Part shown: in pieces, positions 36,901 to 48,557 of the stretch | How positions within the stretch are numbered: position 1 is the first letter of the stretch | How the letters are laid out: every line of letters starts with the position of its first letter | DNA from: Elysia chlorotica | Lineage: Eukaryota; Mollusca; Gastropoda; Plakobranchidae | Direction: 5' to 3' | DNA length: 64,000 nucleotides | NCBI GenBank assembly: GCA_003991915.1 | Contig: RQTK01000795.1 | Span: 22,309 to 86,308 of the forward strand | Made by a program: the position numbers and the translations under genes | The notes under the pieces: generated by a model | The model's database searches: none | What the model was told of the DNA's origin: nothing | What the model saw: the letters and a program-made list of their open reading frames with translations, nothing else

Positions 36901-39900
36901 AAGTCATGCATGTCTAGATTATGTATAAGAAGTATAATGAATGACATTGAAATGACTTAACTTTAAAGTTTGACAGTTCGTGCCAATCACGCTTACTAAA
37001 AAATTCATGAAATCCTTCAGTACATGTGTATCAAACTTGTAACTTAAATTCATTGCTCTTATTTCACCTGTATTGAAGTTATGAATAACTAAAGAATAAA
37101 TGTAAAGTTTTGGCTACTGTAAAAACTTTGAATTGAAGCTTTTTTTTAAATCCAAAATATTTTTAAATACTTCCAAAAACTTGTATTACACCAGAGATGT
37201 GTTTTTGTGTGTGTGAAGAAAATAAGTATAAAAATCACTTTATAAAATACAATGTACTATAAAAATTACTTTTTAAAAAAGGTCTTAATTCATGTCTATT
37301 TATACTGGCTATCTTGGCTGTTTTTCTCCTTATGTAAATGGGTCTTGTAATGTCGAGATGAGGGGCGATCTGAAGAAGATGAGACTTTAAAAAAAATTGT
37401 GTGTTTTAACTTCATTGTGAATACTGCAGGCTCTCTTCTGTAGCTTTTGGATAGCTTGGTGGCTGTTTTAAGTGCCTTCTCTTCAAGCAATGTTTTATGA
37501 ATGGAATGCAATGGTGTTGGATAATGTGCTGTTTTGTGATTTTGTTGTTTTTTTGTGTGTGTGTTTTTCTTTTTTTTAAATTCTGTCTGTAGATTCTCAT
37601 ATAGGTGTCAATGGCAATCACATCATCAGTCATTGGTTTGCAGTGCGAGAGAGCTACATAAACTTGGCGAAATGCATTATAGGCTGTGTCCGAAAAAATT
37701 GGTTATTTTGTGCATGCTTGTGTCCGTTTAATAATTGTGTGTGTGTGAGGTTATAGTAAACGCCTGTTAATAATACTTGTGATAATTGTGTCCCACAAGG
37801 GAGTGGCTGTGGTAGGACGAGGGAGAATATTTTGCGTTTATTACAAAGACCATCTAGACTGGAAGTCACATGTCCAATTCTGGGTATAAGTCATCATGTG
37901 GCATTCCTGTTTGTTTTAACTGTTTCTTATAACTGGCTTTCACAGTGCACACAGCAACCTTCAAATTGCTTGATCTTCTCTTGGGTTTTCAGGTGGCCAA
38001 TTGCTGCCATATTTCTTAACTAACTTGCTCAAACCAATGAGACTGACATCTGGTTTTCTGGTTATGCAGAGATCTAAGGCATGGGCCTTCTGTTCAAGAA
38101 GCTTTTGGTATTTTAAAAGACACTGCGGAGAATATGCAGATAGGGAGGAGCGATGGTACCTGCAGAAAAGGGGTGAAGGGGCAATTGAAAAAGTTTGCGT
38201 CTTTTTTTATGTCGCCACCACTTCCCTGAAATGCTCAGATTCTCTCACTGGTACCCCTACCGGTTCTACCATCCAAGGGATCAGTTAAAGCTGTTGATCT
38301 ACATACCTTTCCACTCAAGTTTCATGGGTGTGCTATTTCACGTGCCATTCAATGATAAAAACATCTCTTATATTGGTGTGAGTGCCTTCATGGGAGCAAT
38401 AGATATTAACATGCATTATTTTAAAGACGAAATAGATAGTTACAATTTTAATAGAGGAGAAAAAAATTTCATCTGCAATTTAGGTATTATAATGTTTCTT
38501 TGCCTATAGCAACTTTGAAATAAGAAAAATTGCCATCATTTGTTTTCAGATATTAAAAGACATTTTTAATTGCAGTTTTGTAATTATCATACAAATATAG
38601 CAAAGCGTATTTGAGAAATAAAATTAAAAAAAAATAGAAAACATTTTATAAGTTGCTCTTAAAAATTTCCACAAACAAATACTGTTCTAGAATCTCAACA
38701 AATAGCCCCAGAAATTTACAGTTTTCAAGAATATAAAGACAAAATGTAGCACTATCAATTAAAGGTTTTTCTGTTCAATTACGATCAACGGATAATGAGA
38801 TAAAACATGCATAACTTTTTTTGGTTTTTACCCTTTAGCTAGGGTAAGACTCAGGTTAAACTGGTCTAGGTGACAGGCCCTTGGGAGGCGATTTATGAAC
38901 ATGCAGTAGGCGACCTGCTGGTCAACTAAAATTAATGCACAGAATTGCACATATTGTAGCGCCATGCTTTCAGTTTTCTCTCGTTATTAAATTGTTATCC
39001 TGTCTCTTCTGTATCTTGTAATATTATATTTCTAATATTCATTGCAAGTTATAGAAACATCACTTTTTTCTATTTTTAAATGAGATTTCGCTATGAGAAG
39101 ACTCCAAAAGTGAAACTGGCAATAAGATCTTTAAAAAGAAACTTGAATATCTTAACACATTGAAAAGTAAAGAAAAAAAAAAGCAATAAAATTGTAAAAA
39201 CCAACCAAACTTACCATGCAAAAACATGAATCTCCTCATTGTCATTGGATTGCACTGCCCTTTCTACAATGCTTGGTTCCTAGAATTTTTCAACTTGTAA
39301 TGGAGTGAGTTTAAATATTTTGTGATATATTTCCTTGTTTGGCATACCTATAGTATTCTTTTAAAAACAGCATCAATAACATTGAAACCTCTTAAAATAG
39401 CTTTTAAAAAACAGAGGTTTAAAAAAGGTATACGGGAAGTGTATAAAAAAGAGATAATCCAGGCCCTTTGGATTGGTCAGCTTATTTAGTTAGGTCTACT
39501 ATAAACTTTGATCGAAGAAATAAACAAAAGATTTTTTAAATACATAGGAAAAATGACTCGAGATTTAATGATTTTGTGAATTTTCTTCATTTTTTTCTTT
39601 ACACTTTCCTTGTCTTGCCTTGCGATCTGAAATTCCAGGGAATATTCTGCTGCACAAAAAAGAAAAAGTCAGTTTAAAAGCTTCAAAATCCCATCCATAA
39701 AAAAAAAATGTTTTTTTTTTCTGTCAAATATTGTCCAACATGTATTGTGATCATTTCCAGTGTGAATGCACATAACTAAAGTGTGAGTTGTGAATACACG
39801 AACTAAAGTGTGAGTTCATGAATTAACCTGAGAACTAACCAAATATCCAACCCTTCACTCAGGATCCATATCCACCTTTATCCCAGAAGGGCAGACAGAC

Positions 39901-42183
39901 CTCTGCTCCTGCTGCAATGCGTGGCCAGGGGAGACCAGCGTCAGGTGTCTATCGCGCACAGAGTAACCCAACCATAACACGTGAAGAGCGAGCGGCCAAT
40001 GGTGGAGGGCTCATGGTAGCAAGCTCTAGGATGGTGAGACTAGGAATTACTAGCAAATAAAAAAAAAAAATAGCATCTTTAACACTTTGACACATCTATT
40101 TTTTAAAGGGATTATGTGAACCTTGCAGTAATCACTATATGTATTTCATAAATTCATACAAGCATGATTCGACAATCACACCATGTATTATTATGCTGCC
40201 CACTTGCATTCATTTGAAGGATCCTTAATTACCAGAGAAAAAACTTATAAATATGAACAATTACACTTTTTTTCATAAGATTTGTTTGAATATTGGAAAC
40301 ATGTTTTTTTTTCCTTCCACTAGTAGTACAGAAAATTCACAATATGTAAAATTTATACTTCAGCACACTAACAGAGTGAAGAGGGAAATGGTTGCATGAT
40401 GACAGATTTTTAGCTTTTAAAAATGTTGTTTTTCTCTTAGTGCTTTTCTTGACTTTTAAAATTTTACACCATCGATTACCTAAAATGATCCTTGTCAGAC
40501 CAAGCATGAAGAAAATAGAACAAAAAGAAAGAAATCTCCATTCTTGCCTTTTTGTTTCCTTATAAATTTAGTTACATGTATCTTGAGCTCATAAAAATGT
40601 TCACATATATGAGGCAACCAGGGTGAACAAGACAAGTTGGAAATATCAGATTTGAGCTAGAGCAATGAAAAAATACTATATTTTTACATTTTTTATTTTC
40701 AAATTAAGGTTGATATGTCTGTTCTAGAAATGATAGAGTTTTAATTCTTCCAGCCTCTCAAAGTTCATTTCATTCTTTTTAACACACTATCAATATCTCT
40801 AAAAGTCAGATTTACGACTTGTGCTTAATTCATCCTGGTTGTCTCACATATGTAAATTTGAAAAAAAGAAGATGTAGTTTACCTATAACTTATAGCTTAG
40901 TTTTTTTTGCAGCTGTCTGATTTCAATTTTCTGAAATTGTTATAAACACTAATGACTAGTTCTTAAGGTAACTTTAGTCGATATTTTAAGGATTTAATGA
41001 ATACTCAAAACTGTGCTGGTAAATGGTGGTGAAACAAAGAGTTTATCTACACCTTTTCCTGAAAGACAACTTTTTTGTTATTATTGCTAAACAAGCTTTT
41101 TATTATATGATTTGGAAGTTAAGATTATCCAGTAAAGGAAACTTGTTTGTATATATTTGTGAAAGTCAATTTCCTTAATCATGTAAATAATGGTCTTTCC
41201 ATTTCAAGATTGATTGAGAAAATTGCTGATGTTAAAATTCTCAAATTTCACAGCAAAAACTCTATTGTATAGTTCTTTGTTGGAGTCATCTTCAGACCAC
41301 CTAACGTTGATGTTTCTAGGGTATCTATCAGTAAATGTTTGTAATTTTTGGGTCCTCGTCTTGGTCACGGGCCATGTTTCTGAGCCATAGAGTAGACCGA
41401 CTTCACATTGGTATTGAAGATCCGAATTTTCTTTCAGACCTATTGTGCTGTAGACCTCCAGATGGGCTTTAATATGTTGATGGCATTTATGATTTGGCAT
41501 TTGATGTCATCCTTTGTCCTATGTTTGCCTTCAACACTACGGAGATAGATAAACTTGGCAACCTCTCTAGTTTTGTGAAGGATTTTAGATATTCCTTCTT
41601 TCCTAATTCCTCGTGGTTCTTATAGTTAAATGAAATGGCTTGCAGTTATGATTATTGAAAATTTTTTAACTTAGTATTTTTATCTAAGTTTTAGTTTAGT
41701 TTTTTGTTAAAGAAGAGTAATTCTTTTTTATCTATATGCGAGTGCTAATCTTACCTCAATAATGTCTTCAAGGTACCTGGACAAAGACCAACCTCAGCCA
41801 CTAATCCAAGAGCAAAACCTGTGTATGGTCGCAAGCAGTTCAGTAATGCCACAAATGCACCCAGCTCAGGAGCACCAAAAGCAGTGTTTGGGAGCTACTC
41901 CCAAGCCTATGGCACCATTTCATCCAGCAGTCTGGCCGCGCTCCAGGGCCGCAAGTCCTGACTAGCACCAGCGCGCACTGTTTCTAGAGACTACCGGCAG
42001 CAGGACAGCTACCTGTACGCCCCTCTGACTCCAACACCTCCCCCTTCCTACCCACAGCAGCCTGTCTCAAGGCACAAAGCAAAGGAATTTCCAATGAGAT
42101 TTTCTCCTGCACCCCCACCAAGACCAAGGGAACTGTCAGAGATTAATTCTCGCAGGCCCTTGGACTACCATTACCATTACTAA
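22292..42183 (+). CDS. MAPK15: Mitogen-activated protein kinase 15 (ERK7/ERK8), 13 exons, with probable readthrough extension
   Basis: Atypical MAP kinase that autophosphorylates its TEY motif; in animals it acts in ciliogenesis, autophagy and genome stability. Exons: 22292-22357, 24169-24267, 24775-24895, 25317-25447, 25845-26011 (or 28790-28956), 27750-27889 (or 29641-29780), 30084-30150, 32513-32647, 34096-34201, 34712-34928, 35511-35623, 39863-40033, 41773-41961. All GT/AG and in phase: 573 residues to the first stop (human 544), or 647 with readthrough. Visible: catalytic Lys42 (VAVKK), HRDLK 135-139, CDFGLAR 154-160, TEY 176-178, WYRAPE, then the C-lobe to RHPFVHR. Across the exon 9/10 junction lies YEMI (343-346), matching the LC3/GABARAP-binding YQMI of human MAPK15, followed by a basic run ([10 protein letters not shown]). 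The C-terminal third is disordered and rich in S, P, Q and R. Exons 5, 6 and the start of 7 are tandemly duplicated; only one set can be used in a transcript. Confidence 0.95.
22358..24168 (+). other. MAPK15 intron 1
   Basis: AT-rich intron with a long GA microsatellite at 23619-23701. No other coding or mobile-element signal was recognised. Confidence 0.6.
23619..23701. repeat. (GA)n microsatellite
   Basis: About 80 uninterrupted bases of GA repeat followed by a purine-rich tail with a G10 run near 23718-23728, in MAPK15 intron 1. Confidence 0.97.
25732..28217 (+). repeat. MAPK15: Tandem duplication, copy A (MAPK15 exons 5, 6 and start of 7)
   Basis: Matches 28677-30108 with about seven single-base differences and one 1-base indel, all in introns; exon 5 (25845-26011) and exon 6 (27750-27889) look identical. 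Copy A is longer because a 1,051-bp TTAA-flanked element sits in its intron 5. Its exon 7 (acceptor at 28193) follows the real exon for eight codons (DVDSLKSS) and then meets TAA at once because the duplication ends at 28217. Exon 6A ends at phase 1 and exon 5B starts at phase 0, so the two sets cannot be joined in frame. Confidence 0.93.
26193..27243. mobile_element. piggyBac-like non-autonomous element (1,051 bp) with TTAA target-site duplication
   Basis: Flanked by TTAA at 26189-26192 and 27244-27247; the matching position in copy B has a single TTAA, so this is a clean insertion. Ends are imperfect inverted repeats starting CCCT: left CCCTACAAGTGT, right (reverse complement) CCCTCGTAGTGT. 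The CCCT start and TTAA specificity are hallmarks of the piggyBac superfamily. Subterminal palindromes such as ACGGCCGATTTAATCGGCCG lie near the right end, and an AGATCT-rich stretch lies at about 26710-26880. No transposase reading frame is present, so it must move, if at all, with enzyme supplied from elsewhere. Confidence 0.85.
28218..28676 (+). other. Spacer between the MAPK15 duplicates, with a possible polyadenylation site
   Basis: Unique sequence after the truncated exon 7A. It contains AATAAA at 28484-28489 followed by GT and an A10 run, and a TTAA with CTGATTCAGTCCCACG at 28257-28276 that mirrors the end of the element near 30960. If exon 7A were used, this would serve as a 3' UTR of a short, C-lobe-truncated kinase isoform. 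Confidence 0.4.
28677..30108 (+). repeat. MAPK15: Tandem duplication, copy B (MAPK15 exons 5, 6 and start of 7)
   Basis: Second copy, with exon 5B 28790-28956 and exon 6B 29641-29780, running straight into the intact exon 7 (30084-30150), which continues [15 protein letters not shown] to a GTGAGC donor. It retains a single TTAA (29134-29137) where copy A carries the inserted element. It is the likely ancestral arrangement, since it is contiguous with the rest of the gene. Confidence 0.93.
30151..32512 (+). other. MAPK15 intron 7
   Basis: AT-rich. Holds the duplicated segment 30528-31173 and a TTAA-ended sequence (30774-30976); the rest is unremarkable. Confidence 0.6.
30528..31173. repeat. 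Imperfect direct repeat with TTAA junctions
   Basis: 30528-30704 equals 30973-31149 (both start TTAAATCTTAGTTTCTGAG), and 30750-30773 equals 31150-31173. Copy 1 has 45 extra bases (30705-30749) bounded by AGTC direct repeats, so copy 2 probably lost them by a microhomology deletion. Between the copies lie about 200 bp (30774-30972) ending in GGGATTGAATCAG before TTAA, with palindromes such as GAGCCGGTGGGACCGGCTC. Confidence 0.8.
32683..32822. mobile_element. Small TTAA-type MITE (about 140 bp)
   Basis: Starts CCCCTTCACTGC after TTAA (32679-32682) and ends GCACAGTGAACGGG before TGAA. The ends are inverted repeats (CCC-TTCACTG) with one mismatch. The right-hand TTAA has become TGAA or is imperfect. 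An internal GTACATCCACAGC-like motif occurs twice. Located in MAPK15 intron 8. Confidence 0.55.
33729..33938. repeat. (AAT)n then (AAG)n microsatellite with 14-N gap
   Basis: AAT triplets from about 33729, broken by N at 33854-33867, continuing to about 33908 and then turning into AAG triplets until 33935. The N count is probably an arbitrary or estimated size. Confidence 0.95.
34096..34928 (+). CDS. MAPK15: MAPK15 coding exons 9-10 (post-kinase region with LIR-like motif)
   Basis: Exon 9 (34096-34201) reads [20 protein letters not shown] and ends SKLYE; exon 10 (34712-34928) begins [19 protein letters not shown]. The join makes YEMI, equivalent to the LC3-interacting YQMI of the human protein, followed by an arginine-rich helix that could act in nuclear entry. 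The intervening sequence 34202-34711 is a plain AT-rich intron. Confidence 0.88.
35624..39862 (+). other. MAPK15 intron 11 (4.2 kb)
   Basis: Long AT-rich intron. Open stretches on the plus strand near 38001-38509 have no recognisable domain and no convincing splice pair. No mobile element was recognised. Confidence 0.5.
41204..41680 (-). mobile_element. LINE reverse transcriptase C-terminal relic
   Basis: The minus strand reads [20 protein letters not shown] and [20 protein letters not shown], the usual LINE segment around YGSETW and its downstream W. It is degenerate. It lies antisense in MAPK15 intron 12, ending about 90 bases before exon 13. Confidence 0.75.
41773..41961 (+). CDS. MAPK15: MAPK15 last exon up to the first stop
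   Basis: Phase-0 exon reading [20 protein letters not shown] through [20 protein letters not shown] to GRKS and a TGA at 41959-41961. The next bases are CTAG, giving the TGA-CTAG readthrough context, and the frame continues open. A different frame beginning ATG at 41762 also looks open but does not match the phase of exon 12 or the downstream coding sequence. Confidence 0.88.
   Translation, partial: VPGQRPTSATNPRAKPVYGRKQFSNATNAPSSGAPKAVFGSYSQAYGTISSSSLAALQGRKS
41962..42183 (+). CDS. MAPK15: Putative stop-codon readthrough extension of MAPK15 (73 codons)
   Basis: Directly after the TGA the same frame stays open for 73 codons to a TAA (42181-42183). It reads [20 protein letters not shown], then [20 protein letters not shown], and ends in [10 protein letters not shown]. 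Base composition is clearly richer in G and C than the 3' flank and matches the preceding coding part. UGA-CUAG is the motif shown to give efficient readthrough in several animal mRNAs. The alternative is a recent nonsense change or base error in a longer original frame. Either way the segment looks like protein-coding sequence. Confidence 0.75.
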   Translation, partial: LAPARTVSRDYRQQDSYLYAPLTPTPPPSYPQQPVSRHKAKEFPMRFSPAPPPRPRELSEINSRRPLDYHYHY

Positions 42184-45100
42184 ATTTGGGAGATGTCAGA
42201 GAATTAGAGGTGTCTACAATGAGGGAGTGGACACGTAAAAAAAAAGATATACATGTCAAACTCAGGTTTTGAGGTAGAAAATTATATTCTTTCGATAATA
42301 GAAACTTGGGATGTGAATTTACTTAAGAGAAGAGTATCAACAACTGCTCTAAAGATTTAGACCCCAGGCAGAAGTACATAATTAAATGAAGGAGTCAACG
42401 ATTTTGGTAAAAATTATCTAAATATGTGATTTTAGTAATAAATTTTTTTTGTTAAAGAGATGCATGTCAGTAAAAGTTATATTGAAATTGGTTACGAGGG
42501 TCAGTAATGAAGGTTATCCTTTAGGCTACTGAAAATATACAAAAGGTAAAACAAATTTATTTCAGTTAAGAACTACAAATATGTCAAAGGAAAAGAAAAA
42601 AATTAGAAATGTGGAGGTAAATGTGTATGAAATTTACGAAGAGGAGGGAGGATAAAAGGAATTTAAGAAAATTCATCGCACAAAATTTTTAAAGTTCAGG
42701 TTTGATGAACTACTAATTTACAGCACAGAATCATTCATTATTTTAAGTTTCTTTTTTGCATCTGATTTTGTAATTTGTGCTCTTTTTTTTTTTACTATAT
42801 AATTGATTGTCAAGATATGCATCATTTTGAATTTCTAAACATAAATAGTTAAAGGGGAAAAAAAGCCATTAAAAAAAAAATTGGTGTGGATAGATGGGCA
42901 TCTTTCGCCATCTTGTTTCAAAGATCTTTTCAATTCACCCCACTTCTGCTCTCACTGGGTCACTGTTTTGCTTATCTCAAGCTGGTTCATAGAAATGGTG
43001 TGTGCTAGAATGAAATGAGAACACTGTGATATTTGGTACCCAACATTGCGATTTTGTTTTCTCAGTACTATTATTATTGATGCTGCTCAACATTGCTTTA
43101 TATCTAATATTCAAATATGTTTGGTCCTTATGCACATGACACTGTGTGTTTTGCAAGAAAAAATTACCCTTTGATATAGAAGCCTTTCCATATCCAAAGA
43201 GGTAATCCCAATTCCCTTTATTTCATGTCTTTCTGAACTTTGCAATTAGATTTTCACCAACTCATCATGCATATGAATGTGTGGTATTCATATAAATCAG
43301 TTTTTCCTATCAAAAAAACACCTGAGCAGTTGGAGCATATATCACAATTATTGTGTTTTCAAAATGTTGGGATACACTGATCTCACTGTAGTTCATAAAT
43401 TTTGACATTTGTACATAGACTTGTTTCGAAATTCTTGTTTATACTAAGTATTAAGTTATTTCAACCACATTTTTCATCACTGAATTGTTAAAAAAGAATA
43501 TGCATAAGGGTCTTTTCTGATTGTGTGGAAAAATCTATTATTTGTTGTATTCAAGCTCTACTGAAAAATGATAATGTGAGGCGGCAGAGTTTTTTCTCTG
43601 CTTGTTTGCAAACCTATTAAGCCACAGCTATATTTATAAATTAAATGATTTCGAAATCTGTAAATTTATCTTTCATGTATGAAAAAAAAAGAGTGAAAAG
43701 TAATGCATATTCACTTGTCAGTAGTAAGAAAAGTAAACAAAAGCAGCAATTGTAACAGAAATGTACTTTCTTCAAAAGCCCTGAGTATTTTCTGTTTTAT
43801 CTGAGTGTTTTCATTCCTATGAAAATTGCTTTTCAGTGTCTGATGATTTAAATGTAAAATATATGTAGTTTTTTGTAGGCTTCTTTACTTACTATAAATA
43901 TGCTGATGTTGTGGAGCTTTTTTTGCCAAAATTTTTAAGACCCCCATATTTTTAGGTATTGATTGAAATTATGATAGGGTTTTTAACTAGCTCACAAAAT
44001 TTATCTTAACGTTAATGGCATTTCCAGCCCACAAGCAAAGTTAATAACAAAACACACCTCCTATGTGCTAATGTAAGGGAAATAAATAGCATTTCCTTCA
44101 TAGGCAGTTGTAAACAAAAATCATATACATTTTTTTTAATATTGTTTTGAAAAAAATTCCTGATTAAAGAAAAAAACATAAGCTTTTCAGTGATGGTTTT
44201 TATAAGTATATTAACTGTTTACAAAATTCACAATAAGTGTCAGCTGGTCACTCCATTGTTTTATGTTCCTTTCACCTAAATCTATAAAACCTAAGACTAT
44301 TTCTAGGCCAATTTCTTTTCGGTAAAAAGTGAAAGATAATTCATTCATTCTAGTTTTTAAATAGCACTCTTTAGCTATAGTATCGGGTCCCTAAACATTG
44401 GTCCACAAAGTTTTTTAGTTGTAATATATAGCGGGCGATAGCAGGCCATATGGCACATGGGCTTAAAGGGCGATGGCAGGCGCTGTGCATAATTAATGGT
44501 TAAGTTATTTGAATGCTACCTTTTCCTTTATTACTGAAATGAAGCATATAAGAATTTATTACTGAAATAAAGCATATAAGCCTATCAGCTAGAAAAAAAA
44601 TCTTCAGTTTTAGCAGATGTGCTAATCAAATTTTAATTTCTTTAATTTTAAATTAAATCTGTATTAGATTCATACTGCATATAAAATAACACAATCAAAA
44701 AATTTCTTGCAAGACCATTTTTTTTTCAATTTCATGAAATGATAGACTTGATTAATATAAGCATGTATGTTTTTTTTGTTTCTTAAAGGGCCAAATCGTG
44801 TTAAAAAATGATACAAATCATGCTTTTTTTTAACTTGATAAGATTCTTGAATATGTCATAAACAAAATTAGTATTGATTAAAGACTCAAACTTTAACACC
44901 ACATAAATACTTCAAAGAGTATTGAAAACCTTATACATGTGCTTTGTTTATAGTCATTGAAACATTGACTTATGGTTTGAGTTGTGTTTCATTTTTGGAA
45001 TAAGCATTCTGTTTCTTTTTTCTTCTTTTCTCATCACATAATATGAGTAAATAAGGATGACTTTTTAAATTCACAACCATGTTTCCATCTACAGCATTTT

Positions 45101-48100
45101 TATTTTAATTTCCTATTTTTCAGTTTCATTTTATTTTTACCTATTTTTTATTGTATGTGTACATATCTTAAGTATGTAATATAATGTACAGTACCATCAT
45201 CATTTACTTGCTATCTGAATGATTGCTGAAAACCTAAGGTGTATATTTTCAAACTAAATCTCAAGCGTTGTTTTTGTGTGCAAGTAAAGTGCCTTATGTA
45301 TAAAGGAAGTATAGATTTACAGCAATTATTAATATTAGGATTTTAACTACCAAGCAGTTGCCGATATGGATAAAACATAGTCAATCTTTTTTTTCTTCTG
45401 TGCAGTTTTATTTGTGGTCACTGAACATTGTCAACATGACAAATAATTTTCCCCTTTTTCTTTGCCAGCTGGTTATACAAAGGTCTTGTTCGAAAAACTT
45501 GCTGCCTTAGTAGTCACTCGGCAGTAGAAGCTATGTGAAATATAATTTTTTTTTCCAGTCTTAGAACACGTTCTTGCCTTTAAAATCCATCTAAGAATCC
45601 GTTTTAAGAAAGATGTTTGGATATTTTTGTTTTTTTCTTCCTATTTTATCCATCTTAAATTTAAAAACCTCTTTTAATTTCTCCACAGTCTTAGCTATTT
45701 CTACCATTGTATAAGTCAGTCTTGATTTGTTTGCAAATCTGTTTATTTGCGGGAGAGTGACGGGAGTAGGGGTAGAGAAGAAACGGTTGCCTAGGAGCAA
45801 GCTTGGTTGTTGAAGACCAAAGAAAGCTTCCTTCCATCATCGCTTTTTGCGCAGACTTACGGCGCCTATTTGTCTAGAGACTGGATGTTATCTTCTTTCC
45901 TTATATGCAAGGTCTGCCTACGAACTGAGAATCAAAGGTGTACAGCTTTTGTTATGCTATCTTTAAGCTATGGGAGAGTGGGTATCCAATCACTGAGGAG
46001 TAGGTGGGATTCAACCATTCATGGAACTTTTTGATAGTTCTTTCTTATCCACTGAACGCATGTCATTCACTCATAATGTTTGGTTTACATTATCCCTAAG
46101 AGGGCATTGCTTCCAAACAGCATTGTCTCCTTATTTATTACTGCATATTAACTTTTTTAGCAAAATCTTCCGTTAATAATTCCTTTTGAAAGTTGTGTTA
46201 CAGAAACTTTTATGTAAGTTTGAATAAGGTTCAGACATACAAGATATATTTCTTCTGGTTCAACACAATAATTTCATCCCTCACCGCATCATTGACACAA
46301 AATGCTAGTCTGGAACACAGATACATTTTTAACCGTTTGTTTTATAAATGACTCATCGTAGTACATACATCACCTACATGATTTGAACATGTAAGTTTCT
46401 AAGTATGCATGACATTTTAAGGCACATTAAGCGTGCATTCATCTTAACTATGATTGAAGATAGTAATTGTCTAAACATCCGCCATACAGTTATCTTACAA
46501 TAGGATTACTAAAACCAGTCATATATTCACCTTTTACCTTGAAAATGATTCCAATTTGTTTGTTCAGACTCTAGTACAAACAATTATACTTTTACAATTT
46601 TCTTTGTGTCTGGTGGCTCTGATTTGGAGCTATATTGTTTATTAATAGTCTGTGATTCAAGTATAATGTGACAAATTTGTACTTTAATGGTTAATCACAC
46701 ATGTGTTAGCTCATTTTATATTGAAAACTTTATGAGCTGTACTGTCAAGTGTGAAATGTACATTGTTTTTGTTATTTTAAGAAAATATTATAGCCCTATA
46801 TGTGATTCCTGTCTTAATGAAAGAAAAATATAAATACTTCCCATGAATATTTTAGATATGTTACTTGTTTGAAAGAGTGAGAAGCAATTGATTCAGTCAG
46901 TGAATGTTTGTTTTTTTATTGTGTTTTTTTAATGTCATTTGAGTAAAAAAAATCATGGATGCATTTGTTTCAAACAAGTTCTGAGAGAAATTTATCAATC
47001 CAAGAAAAGATATCAAATATTATGCATCTGGATAGCTCACTTCCAATTGTGAATACCTTAACTTCTTATGGATTCCTGTGAGGGATTTTTAAATTATTAT
47101 TTGCATTAAATGTGCTCTTTTTATCATTTCTGTATAGCTAACCTTTATAGATATTAAAAAGATGCAAGTGTTAATGAAAGCTTGAATGGTGAAATTCACT
47201 GTATATCTTGAACTATAAAAATGTTGTTTTACAAAAACTTTGGCTCTTTCCTTTACGCTGAGTCACATCAGTATGTGATATGAAAATTAAACATATTAAA
47301 CATAAGTTATTTTTATCATAATTGCAAATATTAGGGTAATTTTGTTTTACATGAAAAAGATGTTGATTTACAAAACACTGGCCCAACCAAACTAAGGTAC
47401 ATAATTTCAAAAAAGCTTTAAAATAAATGTTAAATAGGATAATTACACAAAAAAGGGATTAGGGTTTTAAATACAAAATTATAAGATAATTTAAATGTAA
47501 CTGCTGAGAATAAGATATACAAAATGCAACGAAAATTGATATATTTACGTTCATTTAAATTTTCTTTAAAGACAATTTTTTATTTGTTTGCTTAAGGTAT
47601 CCGTTTTATATTATCAATTCAATGCAAGTTGAGCTAAGTTATTTGTCGAAAGAAAAGCTTTTCACTGAGTTAGAAGAAATTAAAAGCAATACTGAAAAGA
47701 AATTTGTATTATTTTGTTCTTGAAAATCTTAATTTTTGTTATCAATGATGACATATTACCACACCATTGAAATGTTTTTAGATTCAAATTGTTGAACCTA
47801 GCATATGAATACGGGAAAACTTCGTACAAACAATATTTTTTTAGGCTCTTTAGGGATGAACTTTGTTTTAAAAAAAATCAACTTCATTGTGTTCATTATT
47901 TTTTCAGCCCCCGAATCACATTTTGCTCCTCTGTGTTATTGAAAGTATTATTATGTGTTCTTTCAAATAGAGCAATAATATTCTTTTAACCTGTGAGTTA
48001 CGACAAGAATTCTTAGTTTTTAGAAAATATGTTGAGGATAATTATCTTTGTGATCTCATATAGTAATGTTCTTCACAGTGTGGTTGAAGATGTATTATGT

Positions 48101-48420
48101 TTCCTTATCACTGTTCACCCTTATAAGTAAAAAGGTAGCAAAGGAGATCTTGTCTCGGTGTGTGTATCTCATATTCAGTGTATTACCTCGTCATAGTAGT
48201 GATCTTTATTTGTGTAGCTTAATACAGTATGCAATTGCAAGATATACCATCTACATGTGTGTGTGACTGTGAGTATCGGACACATCAGACTTCCTTCAAC
48301 CAGCCAATAGATGGTGTCTGAGAGCTCTTGCTGTGTACTTTTGATGCATGATGTTAGTTCAACTAAAGTTTTGTCTTTTTTGCTTCACAAGGCAATAAAG
48401 TATCATCATAATTCATTGAG
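42184..48420 (+). other. MAPK15 3' flank, possibly a long 3' UTR
   Basis: AT-rich with no coding signal or recognised transposon. AATAAA occurs at 42437-42442 (254 bases after the TAA) and again at 48394-48399 within GGCAATAAAGTATCATC. Which is used cannot be told from sequence; the second would imply a 6.2 kb UTR. Confidence 0.4.
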
Positions 48421-48489
48421 TAGATTTTGTGTTGTGTGAAACTGTGTTATATCTCTATCAGCTTGCGTTTTTCTTCTTTGAAAGATATT

Positions 48490-48557
48490 GGCAAAGTCAG
48501 TCCCCATACATGGGCAAAGTCAGTTCCCATACATGGGCAAAGTCAGTCCACATACAT
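48490..48557. repeat. 23-bp tandem repeat, three units
   Basis: GGCAAAGTCAGTCCCCATACAT-type unit starting at 48490, 48513 and 48536 with one or two substitutions. Confidence 0.9.

Noticed and set aside
38001-38509. Overlapping plus-strand frames in MAPK15 intron 11 as an extra exon or gene
   Set aside because: No recognisable domain, no convincing splice pair and no codon-like pattern.
41762-41965. Plus-strand frame starting ATG inside the last MAPK15 exon
   Set aside because: Wrong phase relative to exon 12, and it is not the frame that stays open to 42181.
45880-46034. tRNA-like B box (GGTTGAATCCC on the minus strand)
   Set aside because: No matching A box or element borders; likely chance.
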